Of a stretch of DNA of 64,000 nucleotides, positions 8,127 through 17,385 are shown one piece after another. The DNA is from Rhizobium sp. Root1334. Lineage in GTDB: Bacteria > Pseudomonadota > Alphaproteobacteria > Rhizobiales > Rhizobiaceae. Each line of letters begins with the position of its first letter. Within the stretch, counting starts at the first letter, position 1. The notes beneath the pieces were generated by a model. That model had not been told where the DNA came from and did not search any database. It saw only the letters and a program-made list of their open reading frames with translations. A program made the position numbers and the translations under genes. The stretch is taken from contig NZ_LMEY01000001.1 of NCBI RefSeq assembly GCF_001426665.1, forward strand, positions 747,000-810,999. The letters run 5' to 3'.

Positions 8127-9521
8127 CTATCCCCTCCGCATGTTTCCGACCTGACCGGCGTTGGCTGCCGCCTTCAGCGCATTGGCGAGGTCGGTGAACG
8201 CATCGAAGGCCGGGCGCTCGCCGGGTGTCTGTTTCAAAATGTCGTAGATGACGGGGACCTGCTTGATCGCCATGTCCAGATCCGGATCACTGCCCGGCCG
8301 GTAACCGCCGATCAGGCGTAGATCGCGCGTTTCCTCGAAGCGGTGAATAAGCGACTTCAGCCGCCCGACAAGCTTTTCCTGATCCGGCGTCCAGGCTTTT
8401 CGCGCCAGGCGCGAGACGGAAGCAAGCGGATTGACCGGCGGGTAGCGCCCTTCCTCGGCAAGGCTGCGGTCCATGACAATATGGCCGTCGAGAATACCGC
8501 GGGTCGAGTCTGCGATCGGATCGTTGTGATTGTCACCGTCGACGAGGATCGAGATGATCGCGGTGATCGTCCCCGCCCCTTCCGCACCCGGACCTGCCCG
8601 CTCCAGCAGCCGCGGCAGCTCGGTAAAGACCGACGCAGGGTAGCCGCGGGCAATCGGCGGCTCGCCCGATGCGGTGGCGACTTCGCGGATGGCATGGGCA
8701 AAACGGGTGACGCTGTCGACGATCAGAAGCACGTTGTCGCCCTGGTCGCGGTAGTGCTCGGCAATGGTGATGGCCGTCAGCGGCGCCATCTTGCGCAGCA
8801 TCGGGCTTTCATCGCTGGTCGCGACTACGGCGACCGACTTGGACAGGTTTTCGCCGAGCGTATCCTCGATGAATTCGCGGACTTCACGGCCACGTTCGCC
8901 GACCAGCGCAATGACAACCTTGTCGAACGCATCGGCACGCGCCAGCATCGACAGCAAGGTCGACTTGCCGACACCGGAACCGGCGAAGACGCCCAGACGC
9001 TGGCCAAGGCAGAGCGGAGAAAAGATGTCGATCGCCCGCACACCGGTACGAAATCCGTGCTCGACCCGCTTGCGGGTCATCGACGGCGGCGCAGTATTGG
9101 AGATCGGCCGACGGACATCGCCCTGCAGCAGGGGGCCGCGTCCATCAATGGGTTCACCGAGCGAATTGATCGTGCGTCCGCACCAACTTTCCGTCGGCGC
9201 AATGCGGAAGGCACCCTTGCGGATCACCGTGTCATGAATGCCGATCGGATCGCCCGGTTCGATCGGGCAGACAACCACTGTTTCCTGCTCGACCTTGACG
9301 ACTTCGCCAAGATGGACGCCGGTTGAACTCTTGTGGGCTACAAAATCGCCAAGGCGGACATGCCGGGACAGCCCGGTGACGGTATAATATCCCGCCGAAA
9401 TCGACTGGACGTGGCCGCCGGGTGCGATCGAGAATTCCGGATTGGAATAGCGCCCGACGAGGCCGCCAAGCGCTGCAAGCGATGTCGACGAATTGCTGAT
9501 CTGGATCTTGTCGTTCTGCAT
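8127..9521 (-). CDS. fliI: Flagellar export ATPase FliI
   Basis: Cytoplasmic ATPase that energises unloading of export substrates at the flagellar type III apparatus. The ATG at 9519-9521 has an AGGA site 6 bases away and is preferred over a TTG eight codons upstream, giving 464 residues. The F1-ATPase-like core has Walker A AGSGVGKST (about residue 180), LVGERGREVREFIED, Walker B NVLLIVDSVTRFA (about residue 265) and the signature PARGYP-like ARGYPASVFTELPRLLERAG. It lies 50 bases downstream of flgF. Confidence 0.96.
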   Translation of the reverse strand: MQNDKIQISNSSTSLAALGGLVGRYSNPEFSIAPGGHVQSISAGYYTVTGLSRHVRLGDFVAHKSSTGVHLGEVVKVEQETVVVCPIEPGDPIGIHDTVIRKGAFRIAPTESWCGRTINSLGEPIDGRGPLLQGDVRRPISNTAPPSMTRKRVEHGFRTGVRAIDIFSPLCLGQRLGVFAGSGVGKSTLLSMLARADAFDKVVIALVGERGREVREFIEDTLGENLSKSVAVVATSDESPMLRKMAPLTAITIAEHYRDQGDNVLLIVDSVTRFAHAIREVATASGEPPIARGYPASVFTELPRLLERAGPGAEGAGTITAIISILVDGDNHNDPIADSTRGILDGHIVMDRSLAEEGRYPPVNPLASVSRLARKAWTPDQEKLVGRLKSLIHRFEETRDLRLIGGYRPGSDPDLDMAIKQVPVIYDILKQTPGERPAFDAFTDLANALKAAANAGQVGNMRRG

Positions 9522-9596
9522 GCCGGTTCCTGCCGTCTGCCGCAATGCCGGAAAAGCACCGGGGCGTGGCGTTGGTCCTGTCGAAAATCTGAAATG

Positions 9597-10322
9597 CTAC
9601 TTGCTGCCGCCGAGTGTCTTGATCGCTTCGCTCAGCGACGTTTCGCTGTCGCGCATCAACGCCGAGATATTTTCGAAGGCGCGCGATACCATGATCAGCT
9701 GCGACATTTCCTGAACCGGGTTGACGTTGGATTCCTCGACATAGCCCTGCATCACGCCGACATCGAACCGATCGACAACCGGCTCCGGTGCGGAGTTTGG
9801 AATTACGGCGCTGTTGTCATGGCGGGCAAAGCCATTGGCGAAATTGGCTTCGTAGAGCCCGAGCACTGCAACCTGGGTTCCATCCTGCTGAATGGCGCCA
9901 TCGGCACCAACCTTGATTTCACTGGCTTGCGAGTTGAGCTGGATCGGCGCGCCGCCTGCATCAAGAACCGGGTATCCGCGCAGCGTGACCAGGTCGCCCG
10001 TTTCCGTCATTGTGAAGCGGCCATCGCGTGTCAGCGCCAAGCCGCCGGGCGTTTCAATCTGGAACCAGGCGTCCCCCTTGACGGCGAAATCCAGCTGATT
10101 GCCCGTCTGACTCAGACCACCATTGTTGGTATTGAGAAATTCCTTGCCCTCGGACACGAACGACACCTTCGTCGGGCGCGTGTCACCGAGCACCTGATTG
10201 AATTTCACTTCCGTCGAGCGGAAGCCGACGGTACTGGAATTGGCGACATTGTCGGCCAGCGTGTTCATGCGTTTTTCAAGCGCCATCTGCGAAGAGACGG
10301 CAACATAGAGACCGGTCTGCAT
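9597..10322 (-). CDS. flgF: Flagellar rod protein FlgF
   Basis: Proximal rod subunit of the FlgF/FlgG group. The 241-residue protein carries the N-terminal rod motif MNTLADNVANSSTVGFRS, a central FAVKGDAWFQIETPGGLALTRDG typical of FlgF/FlgG, and the C-terminal NVNPVQEMSQLIMVSRAFE. It follows the DUF1217 gene after a single base. Confidence 0.95.
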   Translation of the reverse strand: MQTGLYVAVSSQMALEKRMNTLADNVANSSTVGFRSTEVKFNQVLGDTRPTKVSFVSEGKEFLNTNNGGLSQTGNQLDFAVKGDAWFQIETPGGLALTRDGRFTMTETGDLVTLRGYPVLDAGGAPIQLNSQASEIKVGADGAIQQDGTQVAVLGLYEANFANGFARHDNSAVIPNSAPEPVVDRFDVGVMQGYVEESNVNPVQEMSQLIMVSRAFENISALMRDSETSLSEAIKTLGGSK

Positions 10323-10323
10323 T

Positions 10324-11103
10324 TCAGCGTCCCCCGAGTTTCAGTGTATTGATGGAAAGGAGGAGATCGGAGGAAATGCCATAACCGCTGGATGAGCCAA
10401 ACACGGCCAGCGGGTCATAAGGGTCCGAAGAATTGTTGAGTTCCCAAAGAGCGGTAAACCGTTCGAGCAGTTTCGACAGTTTGGCCGGGTCCTTGAAATC
10501 CTTGATATCGATTGCCTTGTCGATGGCGGCTGCCTGCTTGTCGATATCGGCAGCGGCAAACTCGTCCGGCATCTGCAGCAGGGTGCGCGTGACCTGCGCC
10601 AGCGCGTCGTCGGCCAGCAATCCGAAGGCGCTGGTAATGGTCGGCGCAGTGCGCTCGAAATAGAGCGCCAGCCGGACGCCGGCATTGTCTTCGCCTGCGG
10701 TCTGTTCCAGGGTCTGGCGCATGTATTTGTCCGCCACGCCCTTTTGGGCCTTCTCGAAAGAGGTTGCCGCCGTGCCGTTGCGGGCAAAGTTCAGCGATTC
10801 CACCAGGCTCGAATAGCGGCTGTCGGTGAGCTGCTTGGCAAACGCATCATCCTTATCGACGCCTTCCGTCAGAACCTTGCGCATGAACGCCTTGGCGTAC
10901 CCCATGTCCTCAAGGCCGTGCGCCTTGATCGCGTAATTATAGAGCCGCGTATCGGCGAAGAAGTCGTCGACGGTTTTGACGTTGCCGATATTGGCGAGGT
11001 AATATTCGGTCTCGCGCGCCACATCCGGCTGCTCGGACACCCGCTCCAGCGACTTGCTGAGATTGCCTGCGATCATCTGGTAGCTGGTGTAAGTCGTCGT
11101 CAC
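10324..11103 (-). CDS. DUF1217 protein of flagellar locus
   Basis: Predicted cytoplasmic, helix-rich protein of a family common in flagellar loci of Rhizobiales; its exact function is not known. The GTG at 11101-11103 gives 259 residues beginning VTTTYTSYQMIAGNLSKSL, which matches the usual family N-terminus, with a GGGG site 7 bases ahead. An ATG at 11122-11124 is the alternative. Conserved features include RETEYYLANIGNVKTVDDF and AMKAHGLEDM-like AIKAHGLEDMGYAKAF. It is first in the minus-strand unit with flgF and fliI, divergent from motA. Confidence 0.8.
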   Translation of the reverse strand: MTTTYTSYQMIAGNLSKSLERVSEQPDVARETEYYLANIGNVKTVDDFFADTRLYNYAIKAHGLEDMGYAKAFMRKVLTEGVDKDDAFAKQLTDSRYSSLVESLNFARNGTAATSFEKAQKGVADKYMRQTLEQTAGEDNAGVRLALYFERTAPTITSAFGLLADDALAQVTRTLLQMPDEFAAADIDKQAAAIDKAIDIKDFKDPAKLSKLLERFTALWELNNSSDPYDPLAVFGSSSGYGISSDLLLSINTLKLGGR

Positions 11104-11287
11104 GACGTTTCCCCGTTCATCCATTTTAAAGACGCATTGCGCGCCGGTTGAACGGAAACCTGACGGTTGTTGCTTGCGCGAACCTGATTCCCTGCAAGGC
11201 CGCGCAAAAGTGGCCAACAGCCAGCCTCACGCAAGGCTGACGGCCTAACGATACCGTCGAAAATCCACCATTGCGGCAGGTATCGAA

Positions 11288-12166
11288 ATGAACATCATCA
11301 TCGGGCTCCTCTTGACATTGGGCTGTATCCTCGGCGGCTTCATTGCCATGGGCGGCCATATGGAGGTCCTGAATCAGCCCTTCGAGCTTGTCATCATCGG
11401 CGGTGCCGGCATTGGCGGCTACATCATGGCCAACTCCATGAAAACGCTCAAGGATACCGGCAAGGCGCTGGGCGAGGCTTTTGCCCACAAGGTGCCGAAG
11501 GAGCGCAATTATCTGGATACGCTGGGCGTGCTCTACAGCCTGATGCGCGACCTGCGCACCAAGTCGCGCAACGAGATCGAAAGCCACATCGACAATCCGG
11601 ACGAATCCTCGATCTTCCAGTCGGCTCCAACTGTCCTGAAGAACAAGGAACTGACAGCCTTCATCTGCGATTATGTCCGTCTCATCATCATCGGCAATGC
11701 CCGCAGCCACGAGATCGAGGCGTTGATGGACGAGGAAATCAACACCATCACCCATGACAAGATGAAACCCTATCACGCGCTGACCACCATGAGCGACGCC
11801 TTCCCGGCCATCGGCATCGTCGCCGCCGTTCTCGGCGTTATCAAGGCCATGGGCGCCATCTCCGAATCCCCGGAAGTGCTGGGCGGCAAGATCGCCGCCG
11901 CACTCGTCGGCACCATGCTTGGCATCTTCCTGTCCTACTGCGTCGCCAGCCCGGTCATCGCCAACATCAAGGCTGTTCGCGACAAGCAGAACCGCCTCTA
12001 CATCATCGTCAAACAGACGCTGCTTGCCTACATGAACGGCTCGGTTCCGCAGGTTGCGCTCGAATACGGCCGCAAGACCATTTCGGCTTACGAGCGTCCG
12101 TCGATCGATGCCGTCGAGCAGGAAATGATGAACCCTGGTGGCGGCGGCGAAAGCAAGGCGGCCTGA
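11288..12166 (+). CDS. motA: Flagellar motor stator protein MotA
   Basis: Proton-channel stator subunit that works with MotB to turn the rotor. The 292-residue protein has the MotA architecture: two N-terminal membrane segments, a large cytoplasmic domain with the torque-generating [13 protein letters not shown], then two C-terminal membrane segments ([13 protein letters not shown] and [20 protein letters not shown]). It opens the plus-strand operon motA-fliM-fliN-fliG. motB is not in the window; in related rhizobia it lies further along beyond the flagellins. Confidence 0.97.
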   Translation: MNIIIGLLLTLGCILGGFIAMGGHMEVLNQPFELVIIGGAGIGGYIMANSMKTLKDTGKALGEAFAHKVPKERNYLDTLGVLYSLMRDLRTKSRNEIESHIDNPDESSIFQSAPTVLKNKELTAFICDYVRLIIIGNARSHEIEALMDEEINTITHDKMKPYHALTTMSDAFPAIGIVAAVLGVIKAMGAISESPEVLGGKIAAALVGTMLGIFLSYCVASPVIANIKAVRDKQNRLYIIVKQTLLAYMNGSVPQVALEYGRKTISAYERPSIDAVEQEMMNPGGGGESKAA

Positions 12167-12170
12167 TCCG

Positions 12171-13118
12171 ATGACCTCAGCGACCCAGAACAACGTCTAT
12201 ACCTTCGACCGCAAACTGCTCGCCCGGATGACCGGTGCGCTCGGCGATACCAAGACGATCAGTAAACTGTGCAGCGATCTCGGCCACGTCTTTGCCGAGT
12301 TCCTGCCCGATATTTTCCACAACGAGACCGGTCTCGACATCGAGATCGGCTATGCTGGCTTCGATATGGGCCTGAAGAGCGAGCTGATCGCCAATCTCGG
12401 CAATGGCGTTGCATTGTGCGACACCTCGTTGCGTAACTGGTGCCCCGATTTCGTCATCAGCTGCGATAGCCCGGTCATCATTACACTGATGGAAATCCTG
12501 CTCGGCGCGCCGGCAAATGCCATCGAGGAACCGAAGCCCAGGTCGCTATCGAACATCGAGCTCGATGTTGCGACGATGATCTTCGAAAAGGTCGCCGATG
12601 TGCTGAAATCGGCAGTCGCGGTTGCCGGCAGCTTCGAACCCGTCGTCGGACGCCCTTACAATGCCAGCCAGCGGCCGGCTCCGGATCCAGACGTCGCCGA
12701 TGTCTACGCCGCCTGCATCAACGTGACGATGGGCCTTGGGCCCGTTCTTTCGACCTTCTCGATCATCGTGCCGCAGCAGACCCTGTTGAAAACGGCCGTT
12801 GTCTTCCCAAAAGGTGTTGGTCAGGGTCGCAAGGCCAAGGGCGCCTGGGGCGAACAGCTTGAACAGCAGGTTCGCCGTTCGACGGTAAGCCTGGAAGCGC
12901 GCATCAAGCTGCAGAGCCTGACGCTGGATACAATCAGCCGCCTTCAGCCCGGCGACGTCATTCCGTTCCAAGATGCCAAGGATGTGCGCGTCGAGATCAA
13001 CGCCAACGGCCGCGATCTCTATATCTGCGAATTCGGGCGCGCTGGCACAAAATACACGGTGCGGATCAAGGATACCCACGGTTCGGAGAGCGACATTCTC
13101 CACCACCTGATGAGTTAA
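12171..13118 (+). CDS. fliM: Flagellar motor switch protein FliM
   Basis: C-ring switch protein linking CheY binding to rotor direction or speed. The ATG at 12171, 4 bases after the motA stop, gives 315 residues. Longer readings would overlap motA. The central CheC-like domain (IGYAGFDMGLKSEL and following) and the C-terminal surface-presentation domain (VRRSTVSLEARIKLQSLTLDTISRLQ) are clear. The start lacks the usual N-terminal CheY-binding peptide (LSQxEIDALL type). Rhizobial motors change speed rather than reverse, which may relate to this. Confidence 0.93.
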   Translation: MTSATQNNVYTFDRKLLARMTGALGDTKTISKLCSDLGHVFAEFLPDIFHNETGLDIEIGYAGFDMGLKSELIANLGNGVALCDTSLRNWCPDFVISCDSPVIITLMEILLGAPANAIEEPKPRSLSNIELDVATMIFEKVADVLKSAVAVAGSFEPVVGRPYNASQRPAPDPDVADVYAACINVTMGLGPVLSTFSIIVPQQTLLKTAVVFPKGVGQGRKAKGAWGEQLEQQVRRSTVSLEARIKLQSLTLDTISRLQPGDVIPFQDAKDVRVEINANGRDLYICEFGRAGTKYTVRIKDTHGSESDILHHLMS

Positions 13119-13178
13119 AAACCCCCTGCCTTACCCGGCAACATGGTTGGGGCAAGTTTCAACTGGAATAGTTTGCAC

Positions 13179-13802
13179 ATGGCACCGAAGAAAGCACCAA
13201 TAGAAGACCAGGCGATCCTGAGCGGCGGCGATGCCGAGCTCGATCAGGCCATCGACGATCTGCGTGGCGTCCTGCAAAGCGATGCCACCGGCACCACGCC
13301 GGCCTCGGATTTCGGCATGGATTTCGCAACCACCTCGACGGTTGGCGAGACATCGGATTTCGGCAGCACATTTTCGGCCGAAACTGATCTCAGCAGCTTC
13401 GGCGGCGATTTCGGCGCCAGCAACAGCTTCGCCGACCTGACCCAGACTTCGGCCGCTCCAAGCTTCGACGCCGGCTCGTTCGGCGAAACCACATTCGGCG
13501 GCGGCACGTTCGAAGACCAGCCCGCTGGCGAACCCGGCAGCGGCATGACGGCCAATCTCGACCTGATCATGGATATCCCGATCGATGTCCAGATTGTTCT
13601 CGGCACCAGCCGCATGCAGGTCTCCGGCCTGATGAACCTGACGGAAGGTGCGACGATCGCACTCGACCGCAGGATCGGGGAACCGGTGGAAATCGTTGTC
13701 AATGGCCGGGTCATCGGCCGCGGCGAAATCACGGTTCTCGATGAAGACGAAACGCGTTTCGGTGTAAAGCTCATCGAAATCAAGGGTACCCGTAAAGTTT
13801 GA
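13179..13802 (+). CDS. fliN: Flagellar motor switch protein FliN
   Basis: C-ring switch component. The C-terminal FliN domain (about the last 75 residues, [20 protein letters not shown] through RFGVKLIEI) is standard. It is preceded by an unusually long low-complexity stretch of Asp, Ser, Thr, Phe and Gly with recurrent DFG/FG units, likely disordered. The ATG at 13179 ([11 protein letters not shown]) gives 207 residues and is preferred to an ATG at 13143, whose extra residues do not look conserved; ribosome sites are weak for both. Confidence 0.92.
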   Translation: MAPKKAPIEDQAILSGGDAELDQAIDDLRGVLQSDATGTTPASDFGMDFATTSTVGETSDFGSTFSAETDLSSFGGDFGASNSFADLTQTSAAPSFDAGSFGETTFGGGTFEDQPAGEPGSGMTANLDLIMDIPIDVQIVLGTSRMQVSGLMNLTEGATIALDRRIGEPVEIVVNGRVIGRGEITVLDEDETRFGVKLIEIKGTRKV

Positions 13803-13830
13803 ACCCGGTTAGGGTCATGAGGATCAATCC

Positions 13831-14862
13831 ATGATGGATTTCGACAATTTCGAGGCTTCAGCGCCCACAAGGCCACTCACCCAAATGGACAAGGCCGCTG
13901 CGGTTCTGCTTGCAATGGGCAAGCCCATTGCCGGTAAGTTGTTGAAATTCTTCACGCAGAGCGAATTGCAGGGCATCATCGCTTCCGCGCAGTCGCTCCG
14001 CTCGATCCCGCCCCATGAACTGGAGATCCTGGTGAACGAGTTCGAGGACCTGTTCACCGAAGGTGCCGGCCTGATGGACAATGCCAAGGCCATCGAAGGC
14101 ATTCTCGAAGAAGGCCTGTCACCGGACGAAGTTGACGGCCTGCTTGGCCGCCGCACGGCATTTGCCGCCTATGAAGCCAATATCTGGGACCGCCTGCAGG
14201 ATTCCGACCCGGCCTTCGTCGCCCAGAGCCTGGGCAAGGAACATGCGCAGACCATCGCCTATGTCCTGTCGATGATGCCATCGACCTTCGGCGCAAAGGT
14301 CCTGCTGCAGCTGCCGGAGAGCGGCCGTGCCGACATCATCAACCGTGCCGTCAACATGAAGAGCGTCAGCCCCAAGGCTGCCCAGATCATCGAGGCTCGC
14401 GTGGTCGAGATGATGCGCGAGATGGACGCCGAAAAGAACTCGATCGGGTCGATCAAGATTGCCGAGGTCATGAACGAGCTGGAAAAGACCCAGGTCGATA
14501 CGCTGCTTGCCTCGCTGGAATCGATCAGCACCGAATCGGTCAAGAAGGTTCGTCCGAAGATCTTCCTGTTCGACGACGTTCTCTATATGCCGCAGCGCAG
14601 CCGCGTCCAGCTGTTCAACGACGTATCGGGCGACATCATCACCATGGCCCTGCGCGGCTCCGGCATGGAACTGCGCGAATCGGTCCTCGCCTCGATTGGT
14701 GCGCGTCAGCGCCGCATGATCGAATCGGATCTAGCGGCCGGCGACGTCGGCATCAACCCGCGCGATATCGCCATTGCCCGCCGCTCGATCACCCAGGAAG
14801 CCATTCGCCTGGCAGCCAGCGGCCAGATCGAACTGAAGGAAAAGGAAGCCGTGGCCGCCTGA
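13831..14862 (+). CDS. fliG: Flagellar motor switch protein FliG
   Basis: Rotor protein that receives torque from MotA and attaches the C-ring to FliF. The 343 residues contain the N-terminal FliF-binding part (KAAAVLLAMGKPIAGKLLKFF), the middle EHAQTIAYVLSMMPS, and the C-terminal torque domain with FLFDDVLYMPQRSRVQLF. An AGGAT site lies 8 bases before the ATG. It is the last gene before a strong terminator. Confidence 0.97.
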   Translation: MMDFDNFEASAPTRPLTQMDKAAAVLLAMGKPIAGKLLKFFTQSELQGIIASAQSLRSIPPHELEILVNEFEDLFTEGAGLMDNAKAIEGILEEGLSPDEVDGLLGRRTAFAAYEANIWDRLQDSDPAFVAQSLGKEHAQTIAYVLSMMPSTFGAKVLLQLPESGRADIINRAVNMKSVSPKAAQIIEARVVEMMREMDAEKNSIGSIKIAEVMNELEKTQVDTLLASLESISTESVKKVRPKIFLFDDVLYMPQRSRVQLFNDVSGDIITMALRGSGMELRESVLASIGARQRRMIESDLAAGDVGINPRDIAIARRSITQEAIRLAASGQIELKEKEAVAA

Positions 14863-14893
14863 CCGGCCGCTTCACCGCCGGACGGATATCTGG

Positions 14894-14927
14894 AGCCCTT
14901 CAACCAAGCGCGGTTGGAGGGCTTTTT
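14894..14927 (+). terminator. Rho-independent terminator after fliG
   Basis: AGCCCTTCAACC pairs with GGTTGGAGGGCT (one G-T pair) around AAGCGC, followed by TTTTT. It lies 32 bases after the fliG stop and separates motA-fliM-fliN-fliG from flhB, so flhB needs read-through or its own promoter in the next 140 bases. Confidence 0.9.
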
Positions 14928-15069
14928 GCTGGGCGCCTGCCCGTGTCCGTCTACTTTCTGTGAAGCATTGGTTTCCCGCGCATATCTTCCTTGCATGCCC
15001 TCCTGCCCCGGCTCACAACAGCTTTGACAGCAAACACTGCTGCATCCCCATGCAAGAGGTCTTCATCCG

Positions 15070-16146
15070 ATGTCGGACGATCAGGACAAAGACAGTAAAA
15101 CAGAATCGCCGACCGAGAAAAAAATCACCGACGCGATGGAGAAAGGGAACACCCCGTTCTCGCGCGAGGTCACCATGTTCGCCTCCGTCGTCGCCATCTA
15201 CATCTTTGTCGTTTTCTTCCTGCCGCAGGGCTTCGCCACGGTCGCGGAATCGCTGAAGGATATTTTCGAGCAACCGGAAGCCTGGCGTCTCAACACATCG
15301 AACGATGTGGTTGCATTGATCATGCACCTCTTCGCGAAGGCAGGCACCTTGCTGATCCCCTTTTTCGTGCTTCTGATCGTGTTCGGGATCGGTTCTTCCA
15401 TTTTGCAAAACCTGCCGAGCCCGGTTCTTGATCGCGTCGCACCCAAGATGAACCGGATTTCTCCGATTGGCGGATTCAAGCGGATCTACGGGATTCAGGG
15501 CATCGTCGAATTCGCCAAGGCCTTTGCCAAGGTGGCCGTCGTCTCGCTGATCATCGTCCTGACACTCTGGAACGACTACTACGCCACGCTCGATTCGATG
15601 TTCTCGGACCCGTTGACGATCTTTTCGACGATGTCGAAGGACTTCAACAAAATCATGATCGTCATCCTGATCTCGACCGCTGTCATCGCCATCGCCGATT
15701 TCTTCTGGACACGGCACCATTGGTACACCGAACTGATGATGACTAAGCAGGAGGTCAAGGAAGAGCTGAAGCAATCCCAGGGTGACCCGATCATCCGTGC
15801 GCGGCTTCGCTCGATTGCCCGCGACAGGGCCCGCAGGCGCATGATTACCTCGGTTCCGCGGGCCACGCTCGTCATCGCAAACCCGACGCACTATGCCGTT
15901 GCGCTGCGTTATGTCCGCGAGGAAGGCGATGCGCCGATCGTCGTTGCCAAGGGGCAGGACCTCGTCGCGCTGAAGATTCGCGAAATCGCCGAGCAAAACG
16001 GCATCCCTGTTTTCGAGGACCCGCCTCTCGCACGCTCAATGTTTGCGCAAGTCTCGGTGGATAGTGTGATTCCACCGGTGTTTTACAAGGCAGTCGCTGA
16101 ACTCATTCACCGGATCTATGCAACGCAGCCGAAACGGATGACGTGA
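15070..16146 (+). CDS. flhB: Flagellar export switch protein FlhB
   Basis: Membrane protein that switches export specificity from rod/hook to filament substrates by self-cleavage. The 358-residue protein begins with the family's charged region ([22 protein letters not shown]), has four membrane segments, and ends with a cytoplasmic domain containing the self-cleavage motif NPTH at residues 271-274. An AGAGG site lies about 10 bases ahead of the ATG. The stop overlaps a possible GTG of the next gene. Confidence 0.97.
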   Translation: MSDDQDKDSKTESPTEKKITDAMEKGNTPFSREVTMFASVVAIYIFVVFFLPQGFATVAESLKDIFEQPEAWRLNTSNDVVALIMHLFAKAGTLLIPFFVLLIVFGIGSSILQNLPSPVLDRVAPKMNRISPIGGFKRIYGIQGIVEFAKAFAKVAVVSLIIVLTLWNDYYATLDSMFSDPLTIFSTMSKDFNKIMIVILISTAVIAIADFFWTRHHWYTELMMTKQEVKEELKQSQGDPIIRARLRSIARDRARRRMITSVPRATLVIANPTHYAVALRYVREEGDAPIVVAKGQDLVALKIREIAEQNGIPVFEDPPLARSMFAQVSVDSVIPPVFYKAVAELIHRIYATQPKRMT

Positions 16147-16151
16147 TCCCA

Positions 16152-16592
16152 ATGAAAAAATGCGAATATTCGGAACAACGCGAGAAAATAGTAGCCGACG
16201 CCATTCGTCCTGTCGCGACGGAGCTGCGGCTGATCGATGCCGCCGACTTTATCGCGATGCTGCGTTTTGAATCGCATGGGAGCCTGGCGGACCTGGTGTC
16301 ATCGGCCGCAGAACTCTATTTTCTGCCCGGTACCGTCAACTTCGGTATCGGCGGCAACTATTCCCTGGACTGGGGCACGGAGCCAGAGATCACCCTTGAT
16401 CTCGAACTGAAGCCGGATGGCGTCACCGTCTATGCACAACTTGCCCTGGGCAAGGACACAGCCGGTCTCGAAATCAACCATATCGCTTTTCAAAGCCCGT
16501 CCACCGATCCGGACGAGAATACGGCGTTCCTGGCCCAGAGCCTGAACGCGGCGAAATTCGTCAAATCCTATCCGACCGCTCTTGCGAGCTGA
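16152..16592 (+). CDS. Conserved small protein downstream of flhB
   Basis: Predicted soluble, acidic protein of 146 residues, function unknown. No known domain was recognised. The region LIDAADFIAMLRFESHGSLADLVSSAAELYF looks helical, followed by a beta-rich part (TLDLELKPDGVTVYAQLAL). The ATG at 16152 lies 6 bases after the flhB stop; a GTG at 16143 that overlaps flhB is the alternative. Sinorhizobium has a comparable gene between flhB and visR. It ends 37 bases from the convergent visR. Confidence 0.75.
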   Translation: MKKCEYSEQREKIVADAIRPVATELRLIDAADFIAMLRFESHGSLADLVSSAAELYFLPGTVNFGIGGNYSLDWGTEPEITLDLELKPDGVTVYAQLALGKDTAGLEINHIAFQSPSTDPDENTAFLAQSLNAAKFVKSYPTALAS

Positions 16593-16629
16593 TCTTCGGA
16601 TACCCGGCCATGACGGCCGAAAAATCCCT

Positions 16630-17376
16630 TTAGCTGATATAACCGAGACGAATGGCCTTCGCGATCGCCTGGATTCTGTTGACCGAATCCAGCTTGGTGG
16701 TTGCGGCGCCGAGATATGCGTTGACCGTGTGAACCGACAATCCCATCTTCTCGGCGATTTCTTCGCTGATATAACCGTCTCCGGCCATCTGCAGGCAGCC
16801 GATTTCGCGGTCGCTGAGCGATTCCGACGGAAGCATGCGCCGTTCGTCGGCGGCGAGAAGATCGGTCATAATCTGGCAGCTGCGTCCGTGCAGATCGATG
16901 ATTGCCTCGCTCGACACGTCGATATAGCTGCCCATGAAGAGCACATAGCCATTGCCCTGCGCACCAAGCCTGACCGGCAAGGCAATCCCGGAATAGGGCA
17001 AGACGCGAGCGGAAAGGCGCTGGGTAAAGCGGGCGAAATCCGGCGTCTCCGCCGTCTGGTGCTCGCCCATGCCGTTCCACAGGATCGGCAGAAGCGACGC
17101 ATCGAGATGCGCCAGCATCTCGCCACCATAGGCAGCCACCAGTTCGTGCGCCATCGCTTCGCTATCGACGCCCCAATTGTCGAGGACGCAGCTCAGCTTG
17201 CGCGTTGCCGGAAGGCCGTTTCCATTCAGCCGCAGAACTGCGAAATTCTTGGCATTGATCTGCTTCTGCATCGCTTGCAACCGCGCAACAAGCGTCGCCG
17301 CCTTGGATGCCCTCGCCTGCAACCGGCCAGCCTTGGCATCGTCGCCCGTTCTCGCATGGGGGAGGAAATAGGTCAC
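16630..17376 (-). CDS. visR: LuxR-family flagellar master regulator VisR
   Basis: VisR and VisN act together as the top activator of flagellar, motility and chemotaxis genes in rhizobia (through Rem in Sinorhizobium). The GTG start has a near-perfect AGGAGG site 5 bases ahead. The 248-residue protein has an N-terminal ligand-like domain and a C-terminal LuxR helix-turn-helix (LSDREIGCLQMAGDGYISEEIAEKMGLSVHTVNAYL in pieces; the recognition helix is near SVHTVNAYLGAATTKL). It starts 9 bases after the visN stop. Confidence 0.93.
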   Translation of the reverse strand: MTYFLPHARTGDDAKAGRLQARASKAATLVARLQAMQKQINAKNFAVLRLNGNGLPATRKLSCVLDNWGVDSEAMAHELVAAYGGEMLAHLDASLLPILWNGMGEHQTAETPDFARFTQRLSARVLPYSGIALPVRLGAQGNGYVLFMGSYIDVSSEAIIDLHGRSCQIMTDLLAADERRMLPSESLSDREIGCLQMAGDGYISEEIAEKMGLSVHTVNAYLGAATTKLDSVNRIQAIAKAIRLGYIS

Positions 17377-17385
17377 GGCCGCCTC

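Noticed and set aside
11126-12193. 355-codon minus-strand frame opposite motA
   Set aside because: It is the reverse-strand shadow of motA and has no independent family resemblance.
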